The notes under the pieces were generated by a model. That model saw only the letters and a program-made list of their open reading frames with translations, did not search any database and was not told the origin of the DNA. The position numbers and the translations under genes are program-made. Positions 30,428-40,349 of a stretch of DNA of 64,000 nt are shown piece by piece; the stretch's first letter is position 1; each line of letters opens with the position of its first letter. The stretch comes from Melioribacteraceae bacterium (lineage in GTDB: Bacteria > Bacteroidota > Ignavibacteria > Ignavibacteriales > Melioribacteraceae): positions 1 to 64,000 of the forward strand of contig JAFGMI010000049.1 in the NCBI GenBank assembly GCA_016927595.1, in the 5' to 3' direction.

Positions 30428-31954
30428 ATGCCGCCAAAGTATAATTCAAGAAGTTTGGTTATCGGACTCGACATTAGTACAACTAGCACAAAAATAGTTG
30501 CTGTAAATGAGAGCGGTAAAATATTTGCTAATGCAAAACGTCCGTTGTCCTTAATAAGTTCTCACCCCGGTTATTACGAACAGAAACCTGAAGATTGGTG
30601 GCGGGCGACATGTAATTCATTAAAGGAAATTACAAAACGGGTTAATCCCAGAAATATTAAAGCACTTGCCGTTTCCAACCAGCGTGAAACATTTGTTGCC
30701 CTGGATAGTAAAGGTATCAAACTGCGTAATGCAATTATATGGCTCGATGAACGATGCAAAGATGAAGTTGAGCCTTTCGCAGAAAAGATCGGGAAAAACA
30801 AAATACACCGTATAACAGGAAAACCTGTTGATTACGCTCCTGTAGTATATCGTCTTGCATGGATGAAGAAGTACGAACCGCATTTATATAAGAGAATTGC
30901 AAAAGTATGCGACGTTCAGTCGTACCTCGTGTGGAAACTCACAGGTGCTTTTTCTACAAGCCGGGCAAGTGCAGACCCTACCGGCATCTTTGATATTAAA
31001 AATAATAAGTGGTCTTGCGAAATTTTACGCGCATTAAATTTGGATTATAGCAATATGCCCGAACCTTTTCAGCCTGGTTCTGTATTGGGAAAAATATCAG
31101 AAGCAGCAGCAGAACAAACAGGTTTGTTGGCGGGGACACTTATTGCAGCAGGCGGAGGCGATGGTCAGGCTGCCGCTCTAGGGTCTGATACTCTTATAAA
31201 GAAACGAGCTTATGTTAATGTAGGCACAGCAGTTGTTGCGGGTGTTTACTCAGAGAAATATAAAACAAGCAGGACTTTCCGGACATTGACAGCATGCGCT
31301 GAAAAGGGTTTCATATTCGAAAGTAGTTTAAGATCAGGGACATTAGCTTTGGATTGGTTTATACAAAATATTTTAAGCATTGACTCATCTGCACAGCCCG
31401 GGGTTTACAAAAAATTAACCGGTGAAGCACAAAACATTTCCGAAGGAAGTAACGGATTGTTATTCTTACCGTATTTAAATGGTGTTATGAATCCCTATTG
31501 GGATATAAGAGCGAGAGGAGTTTTAATCGGATTATTATCTTCTCATAAACGTGGTCATATATTCAGATCCATAATGGAAGGCATTGCTTACGAGACTCTG
31601 CTGGCTGTCAATATGATAGAAAAGAAAACCGGCATGCGAATTAATGAACTCGTGATCATCGGAGGCGGTGCTTCAAACAGACTCTGGTGCCGGATTTTTG
31701 CAGATGTTACTAACAGAAATATCTGTCTTCTGAAAAATCCTGAAGCATCGGGATTAGGTGCAGCAATATGCGCAGCAATCGGTGCCGGCTGGTTTAAATA
31801 TTTTCAGGAAGCTGCCGATGCGATGTGCGGAATCACTGAAATTATTAAACCTGATTCCGGCAGGAATAAAATATATAAACGATATTATACTGCATACAAA
31901 AAAATATATGACAGCACAATACCAATAAACTCGATTCTATCTGATGTGAATTAA
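30428..31954 (+). CDS. xylB: FGGY-family carbohydrate kinase, probable xylulokinase
   Basis: Phosphorylates a ketose, most likely D-xylulose to xylulose 5-phosphate, for the pentose phosphate pathway. The 508 residues are a full-length FGGY kinase. The phosphate-1 loop is G-L-D-I-S-T-T-S-T-K. I-I-W-L-D-E-R-C and Y-E-Q-K-P-E-D-W-W are the substrate-side motifs of this family. The catalytic base is expected at D245 in G-G-G-D-G-Q-A-A-A-L-G. The C-terminal half has G-G-G-A-S-N-R-L-W and E-A-S-G-L-G-A-A. The gene follows the polyol dehydrogenase by 16 bases, as expected for a xylitol/xylulose pair. Glycerol or gluconate kinase activity is less likely from context. Confidence 0.82.
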   Translation: MPPKYNSRSLVIGLDISTTSTKIVAVNESGKIFANAKRPLSLISSHPGYYEQKPEDWWRATCNSLKEITKRVNPRNIKALAVSNQRETFVALDSKGIKLRNAIIWLDERCKDEVEPFAEKIGKNKIHRITGKPVDYAPVVYRLAWMKKYEPHLYKRIAKVCDVQSYLVWKLTGAFSTSRASADPTGIFDIKNNKWSCEILRALNLDYSNMPEPFQPGSVLGKISEAAAEQTGLLAGTLIAAGGGDGQAAALGSDTLIKKRAYVNVGTAVVAGVYSEKYKTSRTFRTLTACAEKGFIFESSLRSGTLALDWFIQNILSIDSSAQPGVYKKLTGEAQNISEGSNGLLFLPYLNGVMNPYWDIRARGVLIGLLSSHKRGHIFRSIMEGIAYETLLAVNMIEKKTGMRINELVIIGGGASNRLWCRIFADVTNRNICLLKNPEASGLGAAICAAIGAGWFKYFQEAADAMCGITEIIKPDSGRNKIYKRYYTAYKKIYDSTIPINSILSDVN

Positions 31955-32045
31955 TAAGTATTTTATGGTTCTGATCACTAAATGATAATTAAAATCTATT
32001 ATTAAAAATTTATAAGTATAAATTAATAAACAGAAAGGTGAAGAA

Positions 32046-33932
32046 ATGATAATAAGGTTATTTATAAAAAAAAATTTCAATATGAGAATTAAAAGCCGGT
32101 ATATCATTTCGGCTTTACTTGTTATTATTCTGGTTGCAGGAGTTAATGCTCAACCGAGTGGCGGACCGTACGGACCGGTTAATAAATCGTACGAAATTCC
32201 GAAAACTTCAGGTGAAATATATTATGTGGCAGTTGACGGAAAAGCAGAGTCATCGGGTCATTCAATTGAAAATCCCACTACTATTGAAAATGCAATAAGC
32301 AATGTTGTTACAGGTGATGTTATTATCATGCGTGGCGGGATCTACCGTACAGGCGACCTTTATTTGAATCAGGGAATCACAATACAACCATATAAGAATG
32401 AAAAACCAGTAGTAAAAGGGACTTATATCGCCGACAAATGGATTCAACAGGGCAACGGTTTATGGGTTACGAAATGGAACAGGCTGTTCCCTGAAAAACC
32501 ACAGGACTGGTGGCGCCGTAACCGCGAGGGCGCTAAAACGCCCCAGCATCGTTTTAATAATGATATGGTATTTGCTGACGGCAAATTTCTTCAATCTGCG
32601 GGTTGGGAGGGCGAACTTGATGATAATTATTATTATATAGATTACGAATCGGGACTGGTTTATATTAGTTTCGATCCCACCGATAAATTGATGGAAATTA
32701 CCGCTTTCGAAGGCGGTTTAATACGAACCACGCGGGATGTGCATGGAAAATCTTCGGATAAAAGAGGTCCCGTTGTGAGAGGTATAGCATTTACCCAGTA
32801 CGCATACCGTGCTGTCGAAATTGAGGGATATTATCCTGAAGCTTTATCAAATGAAACCGACCATGGGAAAGATGTTATAGGAACTACGTTTGAAAATTGT
32901 ACAATAACGTTTTGTTCACGTGTTGCCGGATATTTTAAGGGCGATAGTCTTAAAATTAAAAACTGCAAGGTAAGCGATACGAGTACTGAAGGTATTTATA
33001 TAATTGCATCATCTGATGTTTTACTCGAAAAGAATATTTTCACCCGAAATAACATTGAAAGAATCACAGGATATTATCCTGCCGCCGTAAAAATATTCAA
33101 CCAGAGTTACCGCGTTACGTGTAATGATAACCTGGTGATTGATCTTCCCTACTCAAATGGGATCTGGTATGATGTGGGTAACGTAGACGGTGTATTTACA
33201 AACAACTGGATTGAAAATGTTGGACATAACGATTATAAGATAAGAACTAATCATCTGTGGCCGAGTGACAACGGTTTCTTTTTCGAAATTTCCAAGGGAG
33301 CTGTTTGTGCCGGCAATGTATTTGTAAACTGCGATCACGGATTAATGATTCTCAACAGTTCTGACGTCAGGATGTATAATAACACATTTATAAACAGCAT
33401 TTCTGCAATAGGACGTAATGAACGGAGTGCACAGGGGGATCATTTCGGATGGCATCCTAGTACCGGTCCTGATGTGGATGAGAGAGACGGACATGTATTT
33501 GTTAATAACCTGATGACAAGTACCAAAGACTTCAATAGACCACTACTGTTTGTGTGGCAGTCACCGGTTATTTGTGAAACTATTACGAATCAGCAGTTCA
33601 AACAGCTGGATCATAACATTTACGTAAGCGCCGGCGACAGGAATATTGTGCCATCTATTTTATGGGGTCCTGTAAAAAATGAAATTTGTCAGGTAAGCTT
33701 TAATACTGTTTCCGATTTGAATTCATCATTCAATGAGTTCGGTGTAAACAGTAGACTATTTAATTGTTATGAAGGTCCGTTGTTTAAAAGTTTGGAGTTG
33801 GGAAATTTTCAGGTCCTAAAAAGTTTTAAGGGAATTGAATATGGAATGAGAATGCCATCTGAAGTTAGAAAACTATTACCGATGAATAAACAGGCTGATA
33901 TTTACGTCGGAGCTTATCCTCCTGAAATGTAG
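32046..33932 (+). CDS. Secreted right-handed beta-helix protein (pectate-lyase-like fold), possible polysaccharide-active enzyme
   Basis: A 628-residue exported protein. A signal peptide ends at V-N-A-Q-P (about residue 36); the upstream part from ATG 32046 is supported by AAAGGTG at about 32035-32041, and ATG 32082 is an alternative. The N-terminal strand block Y-Y-V-A-V-D-G-K-A and D-V-I-I-M-R-G-G-I-Y-R is the usual entry into a parallel beta-helix. Later coils show N-C-T-I, N-C-K-V-S, N-I-F-T-R-N-N, D-N-L-V-I and Y-N-N-T-F-I-N. GH141 enzymes (fucosidase or xylanase) and several lyases share this form, but no catalytic residues could be fixed by eye. No T9SS tail. Context between the xylulokinase and the GH115 suggests a role on xylan or pectin oligosaccharides. 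Confidence 0.65.
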   Translation: MIIRLFIKKNFNMRIKSRYIISALLVIILVAGVNAQPSGGPYGPVNKSYEIPKTSGEIYYVAVDGKAESSGHSIENPTTIENAISNVVTGDVIIMRGGIYRTGDLYLNQGITIQPYKNEKPVVKGTYIADKWIQQGNGLWVTKWNRLFPEKPQDWWRRNREGAKTPQHRFNNDMVFADGKFLQSAGWEGELDDNYYYIDYESGLVYISFDPTDKLMEITAFEGGLIRTTRDVHGKSSDKRGPVVRGIAFTQYAYRAVEIEGYYPEALSNETDHGKDVIGTTFENCTITFCSRVAGYFKGDSLKIKNCKVSDTSTEGIYIIASSDVLLEKNIFTRNNIERITGYYPAAVKIFNQSYRVTCNDNLVIDLPYSNGIWYDVGNVDGVFTNNWIENVGHNDYKIRTNHLWPSDNGFFFEISKGAVCAGNVFVNCDHGLMILNSSDVRMYNNTFINSISAIGRNERSAQGDHFGWHPSTGPDVDERDGHVFVNNLMTSTKDFNRPLLFVWQSPVICETITNQQFKQLDHNIYVSAGDRNIVPSILWGPVKNEICQVSFNTVSDLNSSFNEFGVNSRLFNCYEGPLFKSLELGNFQVLKSFKGIEYGMRMPSEVRKLLPMNKQADIYVGAYPPEM

Positions 33933-34025
33933 ATTGAAAAATTATAACGTTTTGATTCCTGAAAAATATTGCAACGGATTCAAGAGAGAAAATTTTATTT
34001 AAAACCAGCTGTGGGAAACTCTATC

Positions 34026-36953
34026 ATGAAAAGAATTATTAAAATCATATCCGGTTTGAGAGAAATCAGAAAAAGTGTTGCTGCGTTAATTCCAGTTATC
34101 TTTATTAATACAATTATATCAGCAGGCACGGGGGATTCTTATATCAGCAGGACAACTGGTTCCTTCACAATGTCCTCAGGTGTAAACTCTGCGGCTATTT
34201 TTATTAGTCCTGACGATTACCCGGGAGTAATAAGAGTTGCTAAACTTTTGCAGACTGATATTGAGAAAGTAACAGGTATCAGACCAGAACTACGTACCAA
34301 TGACAAGCCCGAAGGCAAAGAGGTTATCATTGCCGGAACTATCGGTAAAAGCCTACTGCTGGATGAATTGATCCGTACGAATAAAATTAATGTAGATGAT
34401 ATAAGAGGGAAATGGGAAGCATCGGTTCTGCAGGTGGTTGATAAACCTTTTGATGGTGTTGAAAAGGCATTCGTTATTGCCGGAAGCGATAAAAGAGGTA
34501 CTATATTCGGTATCTTCGATCTTTCTGAGAAGATAGGTGTATCGCCATGGTACTGGTGGGCGGATGTACCTGTCAAAAAAAGTGATAAGCTATTCGTAAA
34601 ATCCGGGAGGTATACTTACGGTGAACCAAAGGTTAAATACCGCGGTATATTTATTAATGATGAAGCCCCTGCGTTATCCGGCTGGTCACAGGCAAAATAC
34701 GGAACCGTTCAGTTCAATCATCATCTTTATGAAAATGTATTCGAATTAATACTCAGACTTAAGGGCAATTTTTTATGGCCTGCAATGTGGGGCAGGGCAT
34801 TTTACGACGATGATCCCATTAATCCGCAGCTGGCTGATGAATACGGAATCGTGATAGGTACTTCACATCATGAACCGATGATGCGTGCGCACGTTGAATG
34901 GCAGCGATACGGATCCGGGCCATGGAACTATGAGAAAAATGAAGTGACCTTAAAAGACTTCTGGAAAAAAGGTATAGAAAGAATGGGCTCATACGAGAGT
35001 ATTGTTACTTTAGCTATGCGGGGGGATGGTGACGAAGCTATGAGTTCTACTGCTAATGTTGAACTGCTTCAGAGAATTGTTAATGATCAGAGAGAAATAC
35101 TCACAGAAGTAACCGGTAAAGAGATTACAGAAATTCCGCAGGTGTGGGCACTTTATAAAGAAGTGCAGGAATATTATGACAAAGGGATGAGAGTACCTGA
35201 TGACGTTACTTTGTTATTGTGCGACGATAACTGGGGAAATATTCGTAAGCTTCCTAATTTAAATGAAAAACCCAGGTCGGGTGGTTACGGAATGTATTAT
35301 CATTACGACTATGTCGGCGGTCCGAGAAATTATAAGTGGCTTAACACAAACCAGATTGAACGCGTATGGCAGCAAATGACACTGGCTTACGAATATGGTG
35401 TGAAGGAAATCTGGATAGTAAATGTCGGGGATATCAAACCGATGGAATTCCCTATTGATTTTTTCCTCGACCTTGCATGGGATCCGGAAAAAATTTCAGC
35501 GGAAGACCTTCCCGCATATTATAAACATTGGGCTGAAGAACAATTCGGTTCTGATTATATTGATGATGTAGCGGAGATTTTAAGCAAGTACACAAAATTC
35601 AATTCCAGACGTAAACCCGAACTGCTTGCCCCAGATACTTATAGCCTGATTCATTATCAGGAAGCCGAACAAATTGTGAATGACTACAAGGAACTTGAGG
35701 AAAAGGCTTTATCTGTTTATGATGAGATCCCTCAGAGTTACAGAGATGCATTTTATCAGCTTGTACTTCATCCTGTAGAAGCATGTGCGAATTTAAACGA
35801 AATGCTGGTAACCATCGGAAAAAACCGGTTGTATGCGAAACAGGGAAGAGCTCTTACAAACAAACTTGCCGACAAAGCAGAAGAACTGTTTGAAAGAGAT
35901 GCAGAAATAACTTTTTATTATAACGAAGTAATGGCTGACGGGAAATGGAAACATATGATGGATCAGACTCATATCGGTTATACTTCCTGGCAGCAGCCGG
36001 ATGAAAATGTAATGCCGGAAGTTAGACGAATTAACATTTCCGGATCGGCTGAAATGGGTGTCGCTATACAGGGAACTGAAACCTGGTTCCCGGAAGATAA
36101 ACGCAAATTTATTTTACCCGTGTTTGATTCATTCAATAAACAGAATTATTATATTGATATTTTTAACCGGGGGGAAGAACCATTTGAATATTCAATTAAG
36201 TCTGATTCAGACTGGATTGTGCTTACTAAACCGTTCAGCGAAATAATTACGACAGAACAACGTATCCAGGTAAGTATTGACTGGGATAAGGCTCCGAAAG
36301 GTATGAATATCTCTAATATTAAAATTTCCGGACCTGCTAATGAAACCGTAATCGTCGATGTTGTAATTAACAACCAGGAAATTAATGAAGCAGATTTTAC
36401 TAATCGTTTTATCGAAAGTAATGGTTATATCTCTATAGAAGCAGAGAATTATTCTGATGCGATTAATTCTGATGGGACATCATGGGCTGTAATTCCGAAT
36501 CTCGGTAAAACTGCCTCTGCCGTGACCTTAACTCCATATACAGAAGTTAATCAAGTACCCGGAGACGGAGGTTCATGTCTTAAATATGATTTATATCTCT
36601 TTTCAAGCGGGGAAGTAAAAGTCAATATGTATTTCTCACCCACATTGAATTATGGTTACTCCGACGGATTATACTACGGTGTATCTTTTAACGATAAAAA
36701 ACCAAAAGTTATTAATATTACTGAAGGGGATACTCCCGATTGGAAATACCCTCAATACTGGAATCAGCAGGTGAGTAATAATATTAGAATAAAAAGTACA
36801 AAACATGTGATTTCAAAACCAGGTAAACATGTTCTGAAATTCTGGGCTGTAAATCCCGGAGTAGTTCTTCAGAAAATAGTAATTGATTTCGGCGGTGTAA
36901 AAGAAAGTTATCTCGGGCCTCCCGAGAGTTTTAACAGTATGATCATAAATTAA
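34026..36953 (+). CDS. GH115 alpha-1,2-glucuronidase acting on xylan
   Basis: Removes (4-O-methyl-)glucuronate side chains from xylan and its oligomers. The protein has 975 residues, the normal size for GH115. An export signal occupies about 1-33. The N-terminal domain (about 40-190) shows G-S-D-K-R-G-T-I-F-G-I. The catalytic barrel follows with Y-W-W-A-D-V-P, K-Y-R-G-I-F-I-N-D-E, L-K-G-N-F-L-W-P-A-M-W and G-T-S-H-H-E-P-M. Also present are R-G-D-G-D-E-A-M, D-D-N-W-G-N-I-R and V-N-V-G-D-I-K-P-M-E-F. Its C-terminal beta-sandwich (from about 800) opens G-Y-I-S-I-E-A-E-N-Y. The in-frame region upstream from TTG 33969 is unlikely to be translated. The family call is very firm. It is the enzyme that would supply the substrate for the downstream methyl-transfer and Uxu genes. 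Confidence 0.93.
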   Translation: MKRIIKIISGLREIRKSVAALIPVIFINTIISAGTGDSYISRTTGSFTMSSGVNSAAIFISPDDYPGVIRVAKLLQTDIEKVTGIRPELRTNDKPEGKEVIIAGTIGKSLLLDELIRTNKINVDDIRGKWEASVLQVVDKPFDGVEKAFVIAGSDKRGTIFGIFDLSEKIGVSPWYWWADVPVKKSDKLFVKSGRYTYGEPKVKYRGIFINDEAPALSGWSQAKYGTVQFNHHLYENVFELILRLKGNFLWPAMWGRAFYDDDPINPQLADEYGIVIGTSHHEPMMRAHVEWQRYGSGPWNYEKNEVTLKDFWKKGIERMGSYESIVTLAMRGDGDEAMSSTANVELLQRIVNDQREILTEVTGKEITEIPQVWALYKEVQEYYDKGMRVPDDVTLLLCDDNWGNIRKLPNLNEKPRSGGYGMYYHYDYVGGPRNYKWLNTNQIERVWQQMTLAYEYGVKEIWIVNVGDIKPMEFPIDFFLDLAWDPEKISAEDLPAYYKHWAEEQFGSDYIDDVAEILSKYTKFNSRRKPELLAPDTYSLIHYQEAEQIVNDYKELEEKALSVYDEIPQSYRDAFYQLVLHPVEACANLNEMLVTIGKNRLYAKQGRALTNKLADKAEELFERDAEITFYYNEVMADGKWKHMMDQTHIGYTSWQQPDENVMPEVRRINISGSAEMGVAIQGTETWFPEDKRKFILPVFDSFNKQNYYIDIFNRGEEPFEYSIKSDSDWIVLTKPFSEIITTEQRIQVSIDWDKAPKGMNISNIKISGPANETVIVDVVINNQEINEADFTNRFIESNGYISIEAENYSDAINSDGTSWAVIPNLGKTASAVTLTPYTEVNQVPGDGGSCLKYDLYLFSSGEVKVNMYFSPTLNYGYSDGLYYGVSFNDKKPKVINITEGDTPDWKYPQYWNQQVSNNIRIKSTKHVISKPGKHVLKFWAVNPGVVLQKIVIDFGGVKESYLGPPESFNSMIIN

Positions 36954-36965
36954 TAAACGAAAGTC

Positions 36966-38708
36966 ATGAAAAAGATAATTATAATTTCTGTTTTATCAGC
37001 GCTTATGTTTGCAGGCTGCGGGAAAGAACCTGAAAAAGAATTTTTCAATAATCCGATCTTAGCTGGTTTTTATCCTGATCCAAGTATTTGCAAAGTAGGT
37101 GATAACTACTACCTGGTTAATTCTACATTTTCCTATTTCCCCGGCATACCTGTTTTTCACAGCGGGGATCTGGTAAATTGGAAACTGATTGGACATGCGC
37201 TGGACAGACCGGAACAACTAAGCCTTAATGGGCTAGGGGTTTCAAGAGGAATATTTGCACCTGCAATAAGTTATAACAACGGAACGTTTTATGTGACTTG
37301 TACATTGGTTGACGGCGGGGGAAATTTTGTTGTAAAAGCAGATAAGCCCGAAGGTCCCTGGTCTGACTTAATATGGCTTCCTGAAATAAATGGAATAGAT
37401 CCTTCACTGTTTTTTGATGACGACGGGAGAGCTTATATAACTTTCAATAGCGATGCGCCTGATAACAAACCTTTGTATGAAGGACATCGTACTGTAAGAA
37501 TAGTTGAATTCGATATTACTGATATGAAAGTTATTAGCGAACCAAAAATACTAATAAACGGAGGCGTAGATTTAAGTAAAAAGCCGATTTGGATTGAAGG
37601 ACCTCACATTTACAAAATCAATAATATGTATTACTTGACAGCTGCAGAAGGAGGTACGGCTGAGGATCATTCGCAAGTTATTCTGCGAAGCGGGAATGTT
37701 GACGGGCCTTATATAGCCTACGAAAACAATCCGATACTAACCCAGCGACACCTTGATCCCGGACGTCAATTCCCGGTAACCTGCACGGGTCATGCTGATT
37801 TCGTACAAAATGACAAAGGGAACTGGTGGGCAGTATTTCTCGGATGCAGACCGTATGAACCCTTCGGGGAAAATTTTTATAATACAGGAAGGGAAACATT
37901 TCTTGCACCTGTAAAATGGATAACGGATAACGACTCAACCGGAATAGGGTGGCCTGTAATAAATCCTGATTACGAGGAAGTCCAGTATAAATATCCTTTA
38001 CCTATAAAACCTGCCGGCGAAGAAGCAGATATACCATACAACGGAAACTTTACTTTAAGAGATAATTTTGATTCCGAACTTCTTCACCCCAGCTGGATTT
38101 TTCTTCGTACACCGCATGAAAAGTGGTATGAACTTAACGGTACTGATAATTATCTTTCAATCGATCTGCGTCCGGAAACCTGTTCAGGCGAAATGAATCC
38201 GAGCTTTATTGCCAGGAGACAGCAGCATTCAAACGGATATGCTATGACAGAATTCAATTTCGTTCCTGAAGCAGAGCACGAAAAAGCAGGGCTGTTGATT
38301 TTTCAGGACGAAACTCACTTTTATTTCATCTGCAAGTCGATGAAGGACAATGTACAAATGATCGAGTTGTATAAATCTTCCAACGACCATGATAACAATT
38401 TAGAACTGATAAAGGCTGATACATTGAGTGATTCGTATTATAATGAAAATATGATATTTAAAATTGAGACTCGCGGAAGGTATTATAATTTTTATTACGG
38501 CATTAATGAAAATGGACTTAAATTGTTAGCAGATAATATTGATGCGACTTATCTAAGCATCAGGAAAGCCTGGGGATTTACAGGCAACGTTTTTGCTATG
38601 TACGCGACTTCGCTGGGTAATGCTTCGTATAATAATGCAGTCTACAGCTGGTTTGAATATTCCGGCAATGATAGAGTATATCACAAAAATAATATGGACA
38701 CAAAATGA
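36966..38708 (+). CDS. Lipoprotein GH43 beta-xylosidase/arabinofuranosidase
   Basis: A 580-residue GH43 with a lipobox at L-M-F-A-G-C (Cys18), so membrane-anchored and probably facing the periplasm. The propeller (about 25-335) has base D38 in F-Y-P-D-P-S-I, the pKa-tuning Asp in G-I-D-P-S-L-F-F-D-D-D, and acid E211 in W-I-E-G-P-H-I-Y. A C-terminal sandwich (about 355-570) resembles the second domain of GH43 xylosidases (subfamilies 1, 11 and 12 type). It is not closely related to the two T9SS-tailed GH43 copies. It starts 12 bases after the GH115 gene and its stop overlaps the corrinoid protein start (ATGA at 38705-38708), so translation of carbohydrate and corrinoid genes is coupled. Confidence 0.9.
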   Translation: MKKIIIISVLSALMFAGCGKEPEKEFFNNPILAGFYPDPSICKVGDNYYLVNSTFSYFPGIPVFHSGDLVNWKLIGHALDRPEQLSLNGLGVSRGIFAPAISYNNGTFYVTCTLVDGGGNFVVKADKPEGPWSDLIWLPEINGIDPSLFFDDDGRAYITFNSDAPDNKPLYEGHRTVRIVEFDITDMKVISEPKILINGGVDLSKKPIWIEGPHIYKINNMYYLTAAEGGTAEDHSQVILRSGNVDGPYIAYENNPILTQRHLDPGRQFPVTCTGHADFVQNDKGNWWAVFLGCRPYEPFGENFYNTGRETFLAPVKWITDNDSTGIGWPVINPDYEEVQYKYPLPIKPAGEEADIPYNGNFTLRDNFDSELLHPSWIFLRTPHEKWYELNGTDNYLSIDLRPETCSGEMNPSFIARRQQHSNGYAMTEFNFVPEAEHEKAGLLIFQDETHFYFICKSMKDNVQMIELYKSSNDHDNNLELIKADTLSDSYYNENMIFKIETRGRYYNFYYGINENGLKLLADNIDATYLSIRKAWGFTGNVFAMYATSLGNASYNNAVYSWFEYSGNDRVYHKNNMDTK

Positions 38709-39373
38709 GTGAATTGATCGAACAAATCAGCAAGTGTATTGAACGAGGTAAAGTAGATAAAGTATCGCCCTATCCTCCTGATATGAGGGATCAGGAAGGT
38801 GCAGATGAACTTTCTGCGCGAGCAATTGAAGAAGGTCTCGGCGCCGATGAAATTCTTAAAGCCTGTAATTCGGGTATGCAGAACATCGGTGACCGCTTCG
38901 GACGAGGTGAAGTATTCGTCCCCGAATTACTGATGTCTGCTAGGGCAATGAACGCGGTAATGAAACACCTTAAGCCGTTCTTTCAATCCGGCACCGTAAA
39001 GGCAAAAGGAAAATTTATAATAGGAACGGTTGCCGGTGACTTGCATGATATCGGTAAAAATCTTGTATCAATGGTAGTTGAGGGTAACGGATGGGAAGTT
39101 ATTGATCTTGGGGTAGATGTAAAAACGAATAAGTTCATCGAAACAATAAAACAGCATCCGGATTCAATGGTGGGTCTGAGCGCACTGCTTACAACAACAA
39201 TGGGGAATATGGCAAATACAGTTAAAGAAATAAAATCTTTGTTCCCTCAAACAAAGGTAATTGTAGGCGGCGCACCTTTAACCAGAGAGGCGGCTGATCA
39301 AATGGGTGCAGATGGATATGCACGCGACCCTCAAGGTGCGGTTGGATTTTTAAATGGTATGCTGTATTCATAA
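38705..39373 (+). CDS. Corrinoid (cobalamin-binding) methyltransferase protein
   Basis: A cytosolic methyl carrier of 222 residues, the typical MtaC/MtbC/MttC size. The N-terminal helical cap (about 1-90) has the M-Q-N-I-G-D-R-F-G-R-G-E form. The B12-binding Rossmann domain (about 100-222) carries the base-off signature D112-L-H114-D-I-G117, with H114 as lower cobalt ligand, followed by the G-L-S-A-L and G-G-A-P-L blocks. Such proteins take a methyl group from a substrate methyltransferase and hand it to an acceptor enzyme. The start codon overlaps the GH43 stop in ATGA, and the acceptor-type homocysteine methyltransferase is 33 bases downstream. The placement inside a glucuronoxylan operon is the unusual feature here. 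Confidence 0.9.
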   Translation: MSELIEQISKCIERGKVDKVSPYPPDMRDQEGADELSARAIEEGLGADEILKACNSGMQNIGDRFGRGEVFVPELLMSARAMNAVMKHLKPFFQSGTVKAKGKFIIGTVAGDLHDIGKNLVSMVVEGNGWEVIDLGVDVKTNKFIETIKQHPDSMVGLSALLTTTMGNMANTVKEIKSLFPQTKVIVGGAPLTREAADQMGADGYARDPQGAVGFLNGMLYS

Positions 39374-39406
39374 CAGAAATTTTCAGATTTAACTTAAGAG
39401 CTTAAA

Positions 39407-40297
39407 ATGAGAAGTCTGCTAAAATCTCTTAAATCCGGTAAAGTACTTATTTCCGACGGGGCATGGGGTACGTTCCTTCATGAGAAGGGATTGAAATCAG
39501 GTGAATGTCCGGAATTGTGGAATATATCTAATCGTAATGCTGTACTCGAAATTGCAAAAAGCTATGTGGCTGCAGGTTCGGATATGATTCTTACAAATAG
39601 TTTCGGTGGAAGCCCTGTAAAACTCAATCATTATGGTTTGGAAGACAGAGCATACGAGTTGAATAAAGCAGCTGCGGAAATATCTCGTGAGGCTGCAGGG
39701 AATAGTTGTTTGGTGCTCGGATCAATCGGACCGACTGGAAAAGTGCTGATGATGGAGGAAGTGTCGGAGTCTGATATGTACGACGGTTTCTATCTGCAGG
39801 CTCAGGCATTAAAGGCAGGCGGTGCAGATGCAATATGTGTGGAAACCATGTCTGCTATTGATGAAGCCTCTTTAGCGGTGCGGGCAGCAAAGAAAGCAAC
39901 AAACCTTGAAATAATCTGCACTTTTACTTTCGATAAAACAAAAGCCGGTGAATACAGAACAATGATGGGAGTATCTCCGGCTGAAATGGTAAATACAGTA
40001 AAAGAAGCCGGAGCAGACGTTATAGGCACAAACTGCGGCAACGGATTTGTGAACATGATTGACATAGTAAAAGAAATAAGAAATGTTGACGCATACACAC
40101 CCGTGCTGGTGCATGCAAATGCCGGAATACCCGTCCTGGTTGATGGTGTATCAGTATTTCCCGATACTCCGGAATTTATGGCATCGCATATTAAAGAGCT
40201 TATTGATTGCGGAGCGAATATAATCGGAGGATGCTGCGGTACTACTCCGGCACACATCAGAGCAATGGTTACAGAAATTAATAAGATTTCTCAGTAA
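39407..40297 (+). CDS. Stand-alone homocysteine S-methyltransferase domain protein
   Basis: A 296-residue (beta/alpha)8 protein matching only the first, homocysteine-binding domain of cobalamin-dependent methionine synthase. It starts with D-G-A-W-G-T-F-L. The three zinc cysteines are visible: C210 in G-T-N-C-G-N-G, and C276 and C277 in G-G-C-C-G-T-T-P. There is no methyl-tetrahydrofolate domain, cobalamin domain or reactivation domain in the chain. The cobalamin part is supplied by the gene just upstream and the methyl-donor part is probably supplied by the URO-D-like gene downstream. The likely reaction is methyl-corrinoid plus homocysteine to methionine. It could instead use an S-methyl donor directly, like BHMT or MmuM. 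Confidence 0.85.
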   Translation: MRSLLKSLKSGKVLISDGAWGTFLHEKGLKSGECPELWNISNRNAVLEIAKSYVAAGSDMILTNSFGGSPVKLNHYGLEDRAYELNKAAAEISREAAGNSCLVLGSIGPTGKVLMMEEVSESDMYDGFYLQAQALKAGGADAICVETMSAIDEASLAVRAAKKATNLEIICTFTFDKTKAGEYRTMMGVSPAEMVNTVKEAGADVIGTNCGNGFVNMIDIVKEIRNVDAYTPVLVHANAGIPVLVDGVSVFPDTPEFMASHIKELIDCGANIIGGCCGTTPAHIRAMVTEINKISQ

Positions 40298-40349
40298 TAA
40301 ATTTCTAAAAAATAATTAATGTAAAAAATAATGTTCAATGGAGTGTGAA

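Noticed and set aside
39802-40257. 151-codon minus-strand open frame inside the homocysteine methyltransferase gene
   Set aside because: Antisense of a conserved gene; Ser/Ala/Thr-rich composition typical of a shadow frame.
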